Shown: positions 48,501 through 51,938 of the stretch, in pieces
How the letters are laid out: each line of letters starts with the position of its first letter
Numbering within the stretch: the first letter of the stretch is position 1
DNA from: Corbicula japonica
Lineage: Eukaryota; Mollusca; Bivalvia; Venerida; Cyrenidae
DNA length: 64,000 bases
Reading direction: 5' to 3'
Assembly (NCBI GenBank): GCA_038501625.1
Contig: JAZAYU010000366.1
Coordinates: forward strand, 399,305-463,304
Program-made: the position numbers and the translations under genes
Notes under the pieces: generated by a model
What the model saw: the letters and a program-made list of their open reading frames with translations, nothing else
Told to the model about the DNA's origin: nothing
The model's database searches: none

Positions 48501-49378
48501 CTCTTTGGTTACAAGAACTACATTTACCAATGCAAGCAGAACGACTAGGGTCGTTTCGATGTAACGATAGGTCAATATTTCCAACCCCATCACCTCCAGC
48601 GCAATAGGTAGGAAGGACGTCTTTCTCAACAAATGGAATGATACTATAATTTATAATAAATATGAAATCGCTATACGGGGATAATAAGTTTTGTTATATT
48701 TCAGGAAGTTTTTCTCAACAAATGGAATGATACTATAATTTATAATAAATATGAAATCGCTATACGGGGATATTGAGTTTTTTTATATTTAATGAATATT
48801 CCTTATATTTGAACGGCACTTGGGCTAAAAATCTGTCAGTTTTTCATATCCCACATTTGAACAGAAAATGCTCATACAAACGAGAAACTGAGAATACGAA
48901 GTTCATTCATTTGAATGACATAAAAAGATATACCGGTACCAGACGTTATGTAAGATCGGTGTTCGAATGAATAATGAATAAAAGAATTTGATTTATTTTT
49001 ATAATTTTTAATGTGATTTAGGATGGGCGTTTTTTTTTGTTTTTCAAAAATATGTTGGGCCTACTTTCGATTTTGAAAAAAAAACGAAACAGAAAATAGG
49101 AAATAAAGTGCTCTGATAATTTAAGAGCTGGAAACTTTAAAGGTTTTTGTCAAATGTTTATTTCTGCAATATTAAATAACTTTGGTATTACCTTCCTGTG
49201 ACTCTAACCATAAAACCCATCTAGTTAGATCGCGACTACTTTCGATTCCAGAAATTTGTTCTGCATCAAAGAGTCGTCCGCTCCTTAAATGTTTTCTAAC
49301 TTCACCGGCTATCTGTTCCTTTGTGCATTTCAAAGGCACCTTACACACAGCAACATAGTGTCCACGCAAACTCTCCAT
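397..49378 (-). CDS. PARP14: PARP14-like mono-ADP-ribosyltransferase gene (29 exons, 3' end off window)
   Basis: Multi-exon gene; 29 predicted coding exons join in frame to give about 2,396 residues. Order: degenerate RRM-like (1-100), Pro/Gln/Asn-rich segment (101-363), seven further RRM-like modules (about 364-975), KH-like modules (about 980-1500), macrodomain 1 (about 1510-1682), acidic/basic linker (1683-1760), macrodomain 2 (about 1765-1960), macrodomain 3 (about 2005-2185), WWE (about 2310-2396). This order is that of vertebrate PARP14, an intracellular mono-ADP-ribosyltransferase whose macrodomains bind or remove ADP-ribose and which acts in interferon and stress responses. The catalytic domain should follow left of position 1 and is not visible. 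The start ATG at 49378 is the first Met after an in-frame TAG and has A at -3 and G at +4. Nested protease gene and antisense Gypsy insertion lie in its introns. Orthology is inferred from architecture; exon edges are by eye. Confidence 0.88.
504..942. other. Intron between exons 28 and 29
   Basis: AT-rich intron. It contains a short imperfect repeat around TTATTGATCATNATTAAAATT (about 705-765). Nothing else recognised. Confidence 0.6.
943..1125 (-). CDS. PARP14: PARP14-like exon 28: start of WWE domain
   Basis: Encodes 61 residues with LVQWFYIEIDEEG followed by LTEYDKGLNYQIESAFK, a recognisable WWE first half. The first Trp is present; the second conserved Trp position is Tyr. Acceptor TATATCCAG, donor CAA|GTAAGA; phases 2 in and 2 out. 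Confidence 0.88.
1542..1666 (-). CDS. PARP14: PARP14-like exon 27: linker before WWE
   Basis: Encodes about 41 residues containing CKVQLKLDAKSGKVEISGM and an amphipathic tail. It resembles the KH-like module that lies between the last macrodomain and WWE in PARP14 proteins. Acceptor TTTTGAAG, donor CAA|GTAAAT; phase 0 in, 2 out. Confidence 0.78.
1863..2071 (-). CDS. PARP14: PARP14-like exon 26: post-macrodomain linker
   Basis: Encodes about 69 residues starting with an aromatic DWWTGGKNK motif and followed by VTFTITSMNNNVIQQAIQRLE, a beta-alpha unit typical of the region after macrodomain 3. Acceptor TATTTATAG, donor TTT|GTAAGC; phase 1 in, 0 out. Confidence 0.78.
2072..3142. other. Intron between exons 25 and 26
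   Basis: No gene seen. Near 2505-2570 it carries a short dispersed phrase (CTAAAGGGCTGTTACTCCAGAG...TGGTTATCGAACTTAG) that recurs in shorter form near 17175-17215 in another intron of the same gene. Confidence 0.5.
3143..3343 (-). CDS. PARP14: PARP14-like exon 25: end of macrodomain 3
   Basis: 67 residues: STKPDEIAGAMRDSLAEF followed by YLTEVRIVIFQQEMVQVFKD, the last helices and strand of a macrodomain, then a Gly-rich tail. Acceptor ATATTTCAG, donor ACTG|GTGAGA; phases 1/1. Confidence 0.88.
3980..4159 (-). CDS. PARP14: PARP14-like exon 24: macrodomain 3 core
   Basis: 60 residues containing LPCKHIIHIVAQD and LKSISFPALGTG, the central strand and second ligand-binding loop of a macrodomain. 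The residues after GTG (next exon AMSTKP) depart from the usual G-x-F/Y-G-F-P pattern. Acceptor ATTTTCAG, donor ACAG|GTATGC; phases 1/1. Confidence 0.9.
4829..4894 (-). CDS. PARP14: PARP14-like exon 23: macrodomain 3 loop
   Basis: 22 residues, GAVSKALLQKGGDAMMKEIL, matching the first ADP-ribose-binding loop and helix of a macrodomain. Acceptor GTTTTCTAG, donor AACA|GTACAC; phases 1/1. The donor is weaker than most, but the phase fits both neighbours. Confidence 0.82.
5083..5232 (-). CDS. PARP14: PARP14-like exon 22: start of macrodomain 3
   Basis: 50 residues: acidic EENIYEELYDETD lead, then ITVTVNQGDITKEDSDCIVN, the first strand and G-D-I-T motif of a macrodomain. Acceptor CATATTTAG, donor AGAG|GTCTGT; phases 1/1. 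Confidence 0.88.
6251..6264. promoter_or_regulatory. Perfect 14-bp palindromic E-box, CLEAR-like
   Basis: CAGTCACGTGACTG is a perfect palindrome that contains GTCACGTGAC, the consensus bound by MiT/TFE and USF-type bHLH-Zip factors. It lies in an intron of the PARP14-like gene, upstream of macrodomain 3. Function is inference only. Confidence 0.35.
6721..7385 (+). repeat. Three tandem tRNA-like (SINE-like) units
   Basis: Three units begin at about 6721, 6975 and 7207, each opening with GTAAAATAACCCGTTAC and holding a conserved block. Units 1 and 3 keep TAAGCTTAATTGG/TAGCTTAATTGG, close to an RNA polymerase III A box, and GGTTCGCTCCC, close to a B box, about 48 bases apart. That gap suits a tRNA with a long variable arm. 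Unit 2 is decayed at both boxes. The stems do not fold as a clean tRNA, so this is a tRNA-derived repeat and not a working tRNA gene. Orientation is antisense to the host gene. Confidence 0.6.
9483..10300 (-). CDS. C48-like protease, catalytic last exon
   Basis: Open frame of 272 codons including stop. Its 5' edge is an acceptor (TTTGCCAG|ATTATG), not a start codon. It holds the whole His-Asp-Gln-Cys catalytic set and the Cys-rich tail. Confidence 0.85.
9483..12791 (-). CDS. Ulp1/C48-like cysteine protease gene (two exons), nested in PARP14-like intron
   Basis: Predicted coding segments 12590-12791 and 9483-10300 join in phase 1 to give 339 residues. The catalytic set of the C48 (Ulp1/SENP-like) family is intact: His in HHWVTITDL, Asp in IFDSMY, and Gln and Cys in QHNNADCGLYAIA. 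C48 enzymes usually process or remove SUMO-like modifiers; the substrate here is unknown. A C-terminal Cys-rich tail (CCECRDILF...CEACSKLCH...CLCKGC) looks like a zinc-binding module. The first exon has a CxxC motif (KCSVC). The ATG at 12791 follows an in-frame TAA. The pairing of the two exons rests on splice sites and phase alone; the protease exon itself is secure. The gene sits on the same strand inside intron 21 of the PARP14-like gene. It could be a host gene or cargo of a DNA transposon; no flanking TIRs were found by eye. Confidence 0.72.
11700..12425. repeat. Long imperfect foldback (inverted repeat) element
   Basis: Arms of about 280-300 bp (11700-11985 and 12120-12425) pair through several matching blocks: CTCCTCCCAATC with GATTGGGAGGAG, GTTCATCGATAAAAAGAAAA with its complement, TAAGACACGTTAGAA with TTCTAACGTGTCTTA, and TTCACAAAAACTAA with TTAGTTTTTGTGAA. 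The loop is about 135 bp. No protein is encoded, so it resembles a non-autonomous foldback or MITE. It lies in the intron of the C48-like gene. Confidence 0.75.
12590..12791 (-). CDS. C48-like protease gene, probable first exon
   Basis: 67 codons plus one base from an ATG that follows an in-frame TAA. Contains KCSVCMSLF and a basic helical stretch. The donor AATT|GTAAGA leaves phase 1, matching the catalytic exon. If the donor is not used, the frame would run on to a stop at 12540. Function of this segment is unknown. Confidence 0.5.
12792..14290. other. Intronic DNA upstream of the nested protease gene
   Basis: No gene or clear repeat recognised. A TGACGTA CRE-like site on the minus strand about 45 bases upstream of the protease ATG is the only promoter-like feature noticed. 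Confidence 0.4.
14290..15056. repeat. 66-bp tandem satellite, about 12 units
   Basis: Twelve head-to-tail units of about 66 bp, each carrying GTATGCCGCTGATCATGGAA, then a TTAGTCTAACAATACCTA-like phrase and a CGACGGTTATGT-like phrase. The first and fifth units are most diverged. Units alternate between GTGTTCAAA, GTATTCAAA and GTGTCTAAA endings, hinting at multi-unit duplication. Located in intron 21 of the PARP14-like gene. Confidence 0.93.
15057..15584. other. Rest of intron 21 next to exon 21
   Basis: No gene seen. At about 15257-15285 a 25-bp stretch (CCCTTTTCATCTATTT core) resembles the start region of the protease first exon at 12766-12790; too short to call a duplication. Confidence 0.4.
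15585..15714 (-). CDS. PARP14: PARP14-like exon 21: after macrodomain 2
   Basis: 43 residues: AFEDELEKCSS, the last helix of macrodomain 2, then a basic, Ser-rich linker (TASKKMRRDSRQ). Acceptor AAATTCCAG, donor ACAG|GTTTGT; phase 0 in, 1 out. The next exon is 10.3 kb away. Confidence 0.85.
15715..16852. other. Intron between exons 20 and 21
   Basis: AT-rich, no supported gene. Contains a small palindromic stretch around TTTGTTTACAAAACAAAC (16387-16404). Confidence 0.45.
16853..17074 (-). CDS. PARP14: PARP14-like exon 20: second half of macrodomain 2
   Basis: 74 residues with SIAFPAIGTGNLGFP, a complete second ADP-ribose-binding loop, then VQDVRFIVYQKD, the last strand. Acceptor TTTTGCCAG, donor ACG|GTAACA; phases 0/0. 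Reading through the donor gives a stop within a few codons, so a truncated product ending here is possible, but the next exon continues the domain well. Confidence 0.9.
17075..17893. other. Intron between exons 19 and 20
   Basis: No gene seen. Contains the dispersed phrase AAGGGCAATAACTCCAGAGA near 17176. Confidence 0.45.
17894..18130 (-). CDS. PARP14: PARP14-like exon 19: macrodomain 2 core
   Basis: 79 residues beginning VDVIVNTTAKNLDLKNGAVS, a macrodomain first ligand loop without the triple Gly, then GEVAVSGGHNLSCKAVFHS. Acceptor TATACAG, donor ACA|GTAATT; phases 0/0. The loop lacks the residues of active hydrolase macrodomains, so a binding role is more likely. Confidence 0.9.
18436..18569 (-). 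CDS. PARP14: PARP14-like exon 18: start of macrodomain 2
   Basis: About 45 residues: a Pro/Lys-rich linker, then ISFGKISVSLKKAEIAKEQ, the first strand and helix of a macrodomain (normally G-D-I-T). Acceptor GTTTTCAG, donor CAG|GTAAAC; phase 1 in, 0 out. Confidence 0.85.
18570..19801. other. Intron 17, part left of the Gypsy element
   Basis: Holds a TG-rich simple repeat at about 18832-18880 and, at about 19230-19430, a dispersed repeat with CCATCTTGGCATTTGACC and TTCGTAAGTTATCGGC phrases. No gene seen. Confidence 0.5.
19802..20019 (+). repeat. Gypsy 5' LTR
   Basis: Starts TGTAGCCAGG and matches the 3' LTR nearly exactly to TTATCGGTGCT. The final AGTCA is shared, but about 21 extra bases precede it here. 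Confidence 0.88.
20020..20363 (+). other. Gypsy leader with TTGAGTATTGAGT simple repeat
   Basis: Between the LTR and gag. A degenerate (GAGTATTGAGTTT)n run covers about 20040-20135. A primer-binding site could not be assigned with confidence. Confidence 0.5.
20364..21447 (+). pseudogene. gag: Gypsy gag (capsid and CCHC zinc knuckle), frame broken
   Basis: The first frame from ATG 20364 to the stop at 21143 covers the capsid-like helical region (about 260 residues). The overlapping +1 frame from 21112 to 21447 carries a Lys/Glu-rich coil, an Arg/Gly-rich RGG-type stretch and a single zinc knuckle CYRCQKEGHIAKYC (CX2CX4HX4C). The change of frame lies between 21112 and 21143. It could be a mutation, an assembly error in a homopolymer, or a programmed shift; no slippery site was recognised. 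Confidence 0.85.
21478..22118 (+). pseudogene. Gypsy retropepsin region, broken
   Basis: Aspartic protease signature with the catalytic Asp replaced: ALIETGSCVST where the family has D-T-G. A stop at 21771 and a frame change separate it from the following LLGTNIIQEL strand. A perfect 57-bp in-frame tandem duplication (19 residues, NQEVKKNKNRIAVIRSAEP twice) lies at 21938-22051. A stop at 22116 then precedes RT. Confidence 0.8.
22119..23262 (+). pseudogene. pol: Gypsy reverse transcriptase, 5' part, cut by LINE insertion
   Basis: RT core with the usual palm motifs: SPWCSNVVLVSKKNG, TIDMKSGYHQIEI and the catalytic YLDDLIIFS, then the connection segment LRSFVAFAGYYRRFIKDF. The frame ends where the LINE enters at ATTTCT (23257-23262) and resumes at 25881. 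Confidence 0.92.
23267..25012 (+). pseudogene. LINE ORF2 remnant with in-frame loss of RT catalytic core
   Basis: A long open frame holds the end of the endonuclease, the RT fingers (LKNYRPVSNLSFVSKTLERV), motif A (LDLSAAFDTIDH) and then, after NGVLSKPVTLN (about 24543), jumps to LVISRLDYCNALLYGVP of the C-terminal region. Motif B (PQGSVLGP type) and the catalytic Y/F-A-D-D motif are absent. The open frame therefore does not imply an active enzyme. It ends with the typical APKLWNDLP and CSFKRALKTH segment. Confidence 0.9.
25375..25680 (+). repeat. Minisatellite in LINE 3' region (about 21-bp half units)
   Basis: Alternating 21-bp halves GACTTCTAGTCACATANG and GACTTCTTGTTGCATTCAG; the 42-bp pair is almost exactly repeated at 25466 and 25508. 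Lies between the ORF stop and the terminal stem-loop of the LINE. Confidence 0.85.
25881..27689 (+). pseudogene. pol: Gypsy RNase H and integrase, broken at the 5' end
   Basis: Resumes the RT connection (KPLTDMLPP); an in-frame TGA at 25963 and a frame change within about 25 bases follow. The open part has RNase H acidic residues (LHVDASGKGLGAVL, KLEFLALKWAV, VYTDNNPL), then the integrase HHCC finger (IHTEVGH...CERCLRRK) and the D,D,E core (VCMDFLTVD, IHSDQGRNF, GISERFNRTL). Confidence 0.9.
27690..28478 (+). pseudogene. Gypsy integrase C-terminal region, frame broken
   Basis: A further frame change between 27690 and 27780 leads to VFDVRSKDGSIRRLHRNHL, the module usual at the integrase C-terminus, then an acidic Glu/Asp/Ser-rich tail and RRSERVRKKTAWFSDY. 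It ends at a stop at 28478. No transmembrane or envelope features. Confidence 0.75.
28479..29022 (+). other. Gypsy 3' untranslated region
   Basis: AT-rich sequence between the last frame and the 3' LTR. Ends with a purine run (AGGAGAGAA) that fits a polypurine tract. Confidence 0.6.
29023..29219 (+). repeat. Gypsy 3' LTR
   Basis: Near-identical to the 5' LTR: A/T differences at two positions in the GGCGGGAAAT...GTGCCCTC stretch, and about 21 bases missing before the final AGTCA. Confidence 0.88.
29220..30250. other. Intron 17, part right of the Gypsy element
   Basis: AT-rich with TA-rich runs near 29700-29830. No gene supported. Confidence 0.45.
30251..30355 (-). CDS. PARP14: PARP14-like exon 17: acidic linker
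   Basis: About 35 residues, SSDSIDEEDDSDDNAGSGEK then a Lys/Pro stretch. The acceptor must be GTTAG|ATTACAG to keep the frame; the nearer CAG would break it. Donor AGAG|GTTTGG is weak. Phases 1/1. A likely flexible linker between macrodomains 1 and 2. Confidence 0.65.
30838..30930 (-). CDS. PARP14: PARP14-like exon 16: linker
   Basis: 31 residues: KRKTSNVGEEDYTYYRSSSD and a PPPAARR tail. Acceptor TAATTTTAG, donor AGAG|GTAACC; phases 1/1, so it could be skipped without breaking the frame. Confidence 0.72.
31308..31489 (-). CDS. PARP14: PARP14-like exon 15: end of macrodomain 1
   Basis: About 61 residues: FPVKKATSVIVRAVKTFF, then IKDVYLCDVKDETVDAFTQA, the last helices and strand of macrodomain 1. 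Acceptor CGCCATAG, donor AATG|GTAAGA; phase 2 in, 1 out. Confidence 0.9.
31743..31876. repeat. Foldback MITE family 1, copy 1
   Basis: Inverted arms AAGATCATAAAAC...AAACCAGTCTCAAAT and ATTTGAGAATGGTTT...GTTTTATCATCTT around a centre GGCTGAAATGGCGAC/GTCGCTATTTCAGCC. Related copies at 46913-47050 and 56318-56460. Confidence 0.75.
31877..32590. other. Rest of intron 14
   Basis: AT-rich intron sequence between the foldback copy and exon 14; nothing recognised. Confidence 0.45.
32591..32846 (-). CDS. PARP14: PARP14-like exon 14: macrodomain 1 core
   Basis: About 85 residues: GKLKADFIVHVVAPVWKGG and TSIAFPAISCGGYG, which with the next exon gives the full second loop S-C-G-G-Y-G-F-P. Acceptor CTTTATCAG, donor ATGG|GTAAGA; phase 1 in, 2 out. 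Confidence 0.92.
32847..34773. repeat. Intron 13 with a degenerate tandem repeat (about 33150-33620)
   Basis: Three weakly similar blocks of about 185 bp share AATATATATTCCAGGTTTCA-like and GGGACACAACTGGAGAG-like phrases; strongly decayed. The remainder is AT-rich and unrecognised. Confidence 0.45.
34774..36522 (-). CDS. PARP14: PARP14-like exon 13: KH-like modules and start of macrodomain 1
   Basis: A 1,749-bp exon (583 codons). It begins with the second half of RRM 8 (DVDSVLKKEHSLNSQIVDV) after the acceptor TTCTTTGAAG; the upstream ATG in the same frame is intronic. Then follow several alpha-beta KH-like modules (for example KEYIITVVGMKSEAE, LKVKINKKTNEILFEG, KEETLVIVSSSNVTID, TLTKVIICSTDDINID, FLQRYGGFGLKGTTDGLE), a Lys/Glu-rich linker, and the first loop of macrodomain 1 (VKVIVNTTDERLGLGGGLG). 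The triple Gly is kept, as in the hydrolase-type first macrodomain of PARP14, although the Asn-Ala-Ala-Asn motif is changed to N-T-T-D. Donor AAAG|GTAATT; phases 1/1. Confidence 0.92.
36523..37635. other. Intron 12
   Basis: No gene or clear repeat recognised. Plus-strand open frames here have no splice or homology support. Confidence 0.45.
37636..37869 (-). CDS. PARP14: PARP14-like exon 12: RRM 7 end and RRM 8 start
   Basis: 78 residues: FEILGKMCANNKLDGVNI closes RRM 7; CILVSNLPSDVTRDTLEFYF with TRRSGGGSVQAVEM opens RRM 8 and ends at FVYFKNHE. Acceptor ATCTTTTCAG, donor GAAG|GTAGAC; phases 1/1. Confidence 0.9.
38125..38376 (-). CDS. PARP14: PARP14-like exon 11: RRM 6 end and RRM 7 start
   Basis: 84 residues: VAKRVAERGHVLDGVNL, then KVLIKGLKPTTTEDGLFNFI and GVVMITLDKEP. 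RRM 7 is the most diverged copy. Acceptor TTTTTACAG, donor CCAG|GTAAAG; phases 1/1. Confidence 0.9.
38613..38921 (-). CDS. PARP14: PARP14-like exon 10: RRM 5 end and RRM 6 start
   Basis: 103 residues: AQRVADKSDHVVRKKSLTVQ, a Lys-rich loop, then VTVKIKGIKDLKSRDTLEFY and LYVVYESPE. Acceptor TTGTATTGCAG, donor GAAG|GTAATA; phases 1/1. Confidence 0.9.
39122..39370 (-). CDS. PARP14: PARP14-like exon 9: RRM 4 end and RRM 5 start
   Basis: 83 residues: IDVVMNNRPIEMIGQIVDVE, then CTVKVTGPPDVVCEKEEDL, NEKKSGGGPVEEIVFEG and FVTFESKE. Acceptor TTGTTTTCAG, donor GAAG|GTAAAT; phases 1/1. Confidence 0.9.
39371..40547. other. Intron 8
   Basis: 1.2 kb, AT-rich; nothing recognised. Confidence 0.45.
40548..40724 (-). 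CDS. PARP14: PARP14-like exon 8: RRM 4 start
   Basis: 59 residues: LTKILLSNLPASIHEEFISL, KKLNAGTVLSVDF and GTAIVEFEDPA. Acceptor ATTTACAG, donor GCTT|GTAGGC; phases 1/1. Confidence 0.88.
40896..40976 (-). CDS. PARP14: PARP14-like exon 7: RRM 3 end
   Basis: 27 residues: VAKRVAETTNHAIKKCPVAV then TLFFPE. Same second-half RRM unit as exon 5. Acceptor TTTTTTCAG, donor ACTC|GTAAGT; phases 1/1. Confidence 0.85.
41344..41535 (-). CDS. PARP14: PARP14-like exon 6: RRM 3 start
   Basis: 64 residues: CTIVVKGPNNVICESEREMI, YFENERYSSGGPIESV and YITFKAEE. Exactly the length of exon 4, to which it is clearly related. Acceptor CATTCCAG, donor GAAG|GTAATA; phases 1/1. Confidence 0.9.
41725..41808 (-). CDS. 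PARP14: PARP14-like exon 5: RRM 2 end
   Basis: 28 residues: VAKQVAEKGDHVIKKKPVSV then KLFIPPKP. Acceptor TTCTTTTAG, donor CCAG|GTAAGA; phases 1/1. Confidence 0.88.
42054..42245 (-). CDS. PARP14: PARP14-like exon 4: RRM 2 start
   Basis: 64 residues: YTIEVTGPPDVICKQERETI, YFENKRSRGGPINDMEF and LYVTFETEE. Acceptor GTCATTGCAG, donor GAAG|GTAACC; phases 1/1. Confidence 0.9.
42246..42814. other. Intron 3
   Basis: AT-rich; nothing recognised. Confidence 0.45.
42815..43604 (-). CDS. PARP14: PARP14-like exon 3: Pro/Gln/Asn/Gly-rich segment
   Basis: 263 residues of low complexity, rich in Pro, Gln, Asn, Gly, Met and Tyr, with no folded domain recognised. Such a segment is not usual in vertebrate PARP14. 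It carries two YEAL motifs 11 residues apart, the first preceded by Glu at -3, which satisfies the ITAM pattern. Acceptor AAATATACAG, donor GAAG|GTAATG; phase 0 in, 1 out. Prion-like composition suggests self-association, as inference only. Confidence 0.85.
43605..44227. other. Intron 2
   Basis: AT-rich; nothing recognised. Confidence 0.45.
44228..44340 (-). CDS. PARP14: PARP14-like exon 2: end of RRM 1
   Basis: About 38 residues: ANALCDLGRADIEVEGENHV and YERPLVCQVPEQWEK, the second half of a degenerate RRM. Acceptor TTTTTTTCTAG, donor AAG|GTAAAC; phase 1 in, 0 out. Confidence 0.82.
46913..47050. repeat. Foldback MITE family 1, copy 2
   Basis: Arms TCAAATCTCAAGCATCTGAT and ATCAGATGCTTGAGATTTGA are exact complements; flanks GAGATCAGT/ACTGGTCTC and AAACTAAAAC/TTAGTTT also pair. 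The centre carries GGCGGCTGGTCGCC. Best-kept copy of the three. Confidence 0.85.
48625..48775. repeat. 89-bp tandem duplication, near identical
   Basis: CTCAACAAATGGAATGATAC through CTATACGGGGATA occurs at 48625 and again at 48714, differing only near the end. Confidence 0.9.
49192..49378 (-). CDS. PARP14: PARP14-like exon 1: start and first half of RRM 1
   Basis: 62 residues from MESLRGHYVAVCKVPLKC to RWVLWLESQE. The ATG is the first after an in-frame TAG at 49419-49421, with a strong start context (A at -3, G at +4). Donor GAAG|GTAATA leaves phase 1, as in all RRM modules of this gene. Confidence 0.82.
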
Positions 49379-49432
49379 TATTTCGGCATCGTGAAGCTTG
49401 GGTTTTCCGACCACTAACTAACTCACTATTAG

Positions 49433-49472
49433 ACCAATCAAAACGGTGTACAGTACACCCATTTTGATTGGT
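49433..49472 (-). promoter_or_regulatory. Palindromic double CCAAT box upstream of PARP14-like start
   Basis: An inverted repeat of ACCAATCAAAA and TTTTGATTGGT around a GGTGTACAGTACACC core, about 55-95 bases upstream of the start codon. It gives a CCAAT box on each strand. Probably in or near the promoter; no TATA box seen. Confidence 0.5.
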
Positions 49473-49597
49473 TACAGCTGATAATATATTGGCGCGTGAT
49501 ATTGGGCATATCATACCATATGCGGCTGTTCTCGTTCAGTATGGTGAAAACTTCATAAAAACTAGTTTACGTACTTGTCAAACATGGTTAAATGGTT

Positions 49598-49663
49598 TAA
49601 AATGTCATAAACTGTTTTATTACGAAAAATAATAAAAGTAATAAAACAGTTTATGACATTTTA
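49598..49663. repeat. Perfect 26-bp inverted repeat hairpin
   Basis: Arms 49598-49623 and 49638-49663 are exact complements (core ATGTCATAAACTGTTTTATT) around a 14-base AT-rich loop. Lies about 220 bases upstream of the PARP14-like start. Confidence 0.9.
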
Positions 49664-49899
49664 TGACAGATACTTTTATTCGTAACTGCGTTCAAATCAA
49701 ATCACATCAATTGACAACTACGTGAGACAATTTTTTTGAATTATCTGTAGTTTACATGTATCTGTATTATTTATATATAAAACAACTCACAACAAATAAC
49801 TAAAATAATAATTCAGTATTTTTAAAAAGTGAAATTTTTTTTACCGCTTGCGGTAAGCTGGACTTCGCTGCAACTTGTCACAATGGTGGATTGGTCTGT

Positions 49900-50370
49900 A
49901 GGCATACGTCCGTTAGTGCGTCCATCCAGATCTGTCCACGCCATAAATTTGACATGCATTGAGCTATCTTGTTTATATTTGGCACGAATGTTAACCTAAG
50001 TGAGATGGAGTGTAGCGCACAAATCCATGGTTTCCACCTCGAAGGTCAAGGTCAAATTGGGTGGTCAAAGAGCTTGACCGGTCAATAACTTTGTCCGCAC
50101 ACTAACTTTGACATACTACGAGCAATCTTGTTTATACTTTGGATGAATATTAACCTCAGTGAGAGGGAGTTTCCTGCACATACTCCAGGTTCCCATCTCA
50201 AATGTTAAGGTCAGCGTTGGGAATCAAAGATTATGTCATGGTTTGTCCGGCCAATAACTTTGACATGTATTAAGCAATCTTGTTTATATTTTGCATGCAT
50301 GTTAACCTCAGTGAGACGGAGTGTCGCGTCTAAAGCCCACGTTCTTATCTCAAAGGTCAAGATCACATGG
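49900..50370. repeat. Degenerate tandem repeat, about 165 bp x 3
   Basis: Blocks share GAGCAATCTTGTTTATATTT-like, AATGTTAACCTCAGTGAGA and CTCAAAGGTCAAGGTCA-like phrases; similarity is moderate. Confidence 0.7.
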
Positions 50371-51938
50371 AATTGATCCCGTTATATTATATTGACATAC
50401 TACCATCCATTGTTTGGCTTGATATATAGAATTCTGACTGCTACTACGTTAAAAATATTTATATAAATGTTCGGAAAACGCTGCATTTTAAGAGGCATAA
50501 CGTCTACGCCAGTATCTGGTTGATAACTGTAGAAATTACACTTCAAATACACAATATAAGCTCGAAGATAATTCAATTTTTAATGGATGTGACCTTGACT
50601 TTGAGGACAGGAGATTCCATGACACATAGTTTTGTTATAGTGATCACGCGCGCTGTTTTATTTTGAAATCCCTTCACCCATAAGGAAATTATAACCTGGA
50701 CAAGAAACTTCTACGTTTTTACCTTGTACACGTCACACCATCTCTAAACCTCGGTCCGGGGACATGTGGGTTTTCGTTTTTCCTTTATAACCAACCAATC
50801 CAATCGCCATCATTTATATATCTGCTGTGTAAGGTGACTGTTCTAGTTAGATTTTACTCTGAATGTGACTAGTTTTAGTCACTGACATTTATTTTTCCAC
50901 ACAGGACACAACTTTTGATTGAAAGATAAACTGACAGATGGACAGACAGACAACGTGATCACTAAGTCTTCTTTAATGTACACAAACCTTTAGCCTTTTT
51001 ATTTCAGCTTTGAAAATGGGATCAATTATAATCCTGAAATGCTAACAGCAGCAAATGGGCTCATTCATGTTACGAAAGTTTACCATAGCTCTGTTTGCCA
51101 TGCTGTCCAAACAATCGCCATTTAATCCTTACCCGTCTATTGTCATGGTTAACATTCTGAGCAAGTTTTCTTTTAATCTGATGAGGAATTAGGTTACTTA
51201 ATACAATAATCATAATAACACAATCACATCGGGAAGTATCAGATTTTCTTCTCAATCCTATGTATTTACTGCCAACGTTGAGGAATACAAGGAAAATAAA
51301 AACTGATAAAATTAATACAGTTTTTAATTAACATAATGTAATAATCATGAATAAATTAACAAAGGAAAATAGTTAACAAAAGAATATGGCACCAATCTAC
51401 AATCAATAAACTTAAGTCTTTCTTTAGTTCCAATCAGCCATTCAACTGTTCAAGTGTGAAGTGGTGTGCCACAAGGCTATCAGTATGTTTATTGGTAGGG
51501 GTCATAAGAAACATCATTAAATTTCAAAAATTTCTATCTTTTGATAAAGATATAATGTACATCTGAAGGTGATCTATTGTAAATTATATCACAGATTAGC
51601 TTGTCTGGATTCAAACTGCAATGTCCACATGAATAAAATGTGATGAAGATTTTGTGTATGCAATACATTACAAAAATTCAAATTACAATTTCAAGCAGTC
51701 TACATTTAGATTTGTTTATCATAATGAAAGTGTATAAAATGCAAAAATCACTAAAGATAAAATTTCTATGAAAACAATCTAAGTATCATCAAATTAACAC
51801 ATACACAACTCTTCTGGAACAAGTATTGTGTAGTTACAAGTTTTGAATGCTCAACAATCATCTTATAAAGTGCATGTTTTAACGAGTGGAATAATAACTA
51901 GATGTTTTTTGTGAAAAACGCATGACTCCACCCTGCGC
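50371..51938. other. Intergenic DNA without recognised gene
   Basis: AT-rich with simple GACAGA runs near 50935-50950. No open frame with support. Confidence 0.4.

Larger units (their letters stand above)
44341..49191. other. Intron 1 (4.85 kb)
   Basis: Contains foldback copy 2 (46913-47050), a palindrome (47599-47624), an (ACGG)-type simple repeat (about 48130-48165) and an 89-bp tandem duplication (48625-48775). No supported gene. Confidence 0.5.
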
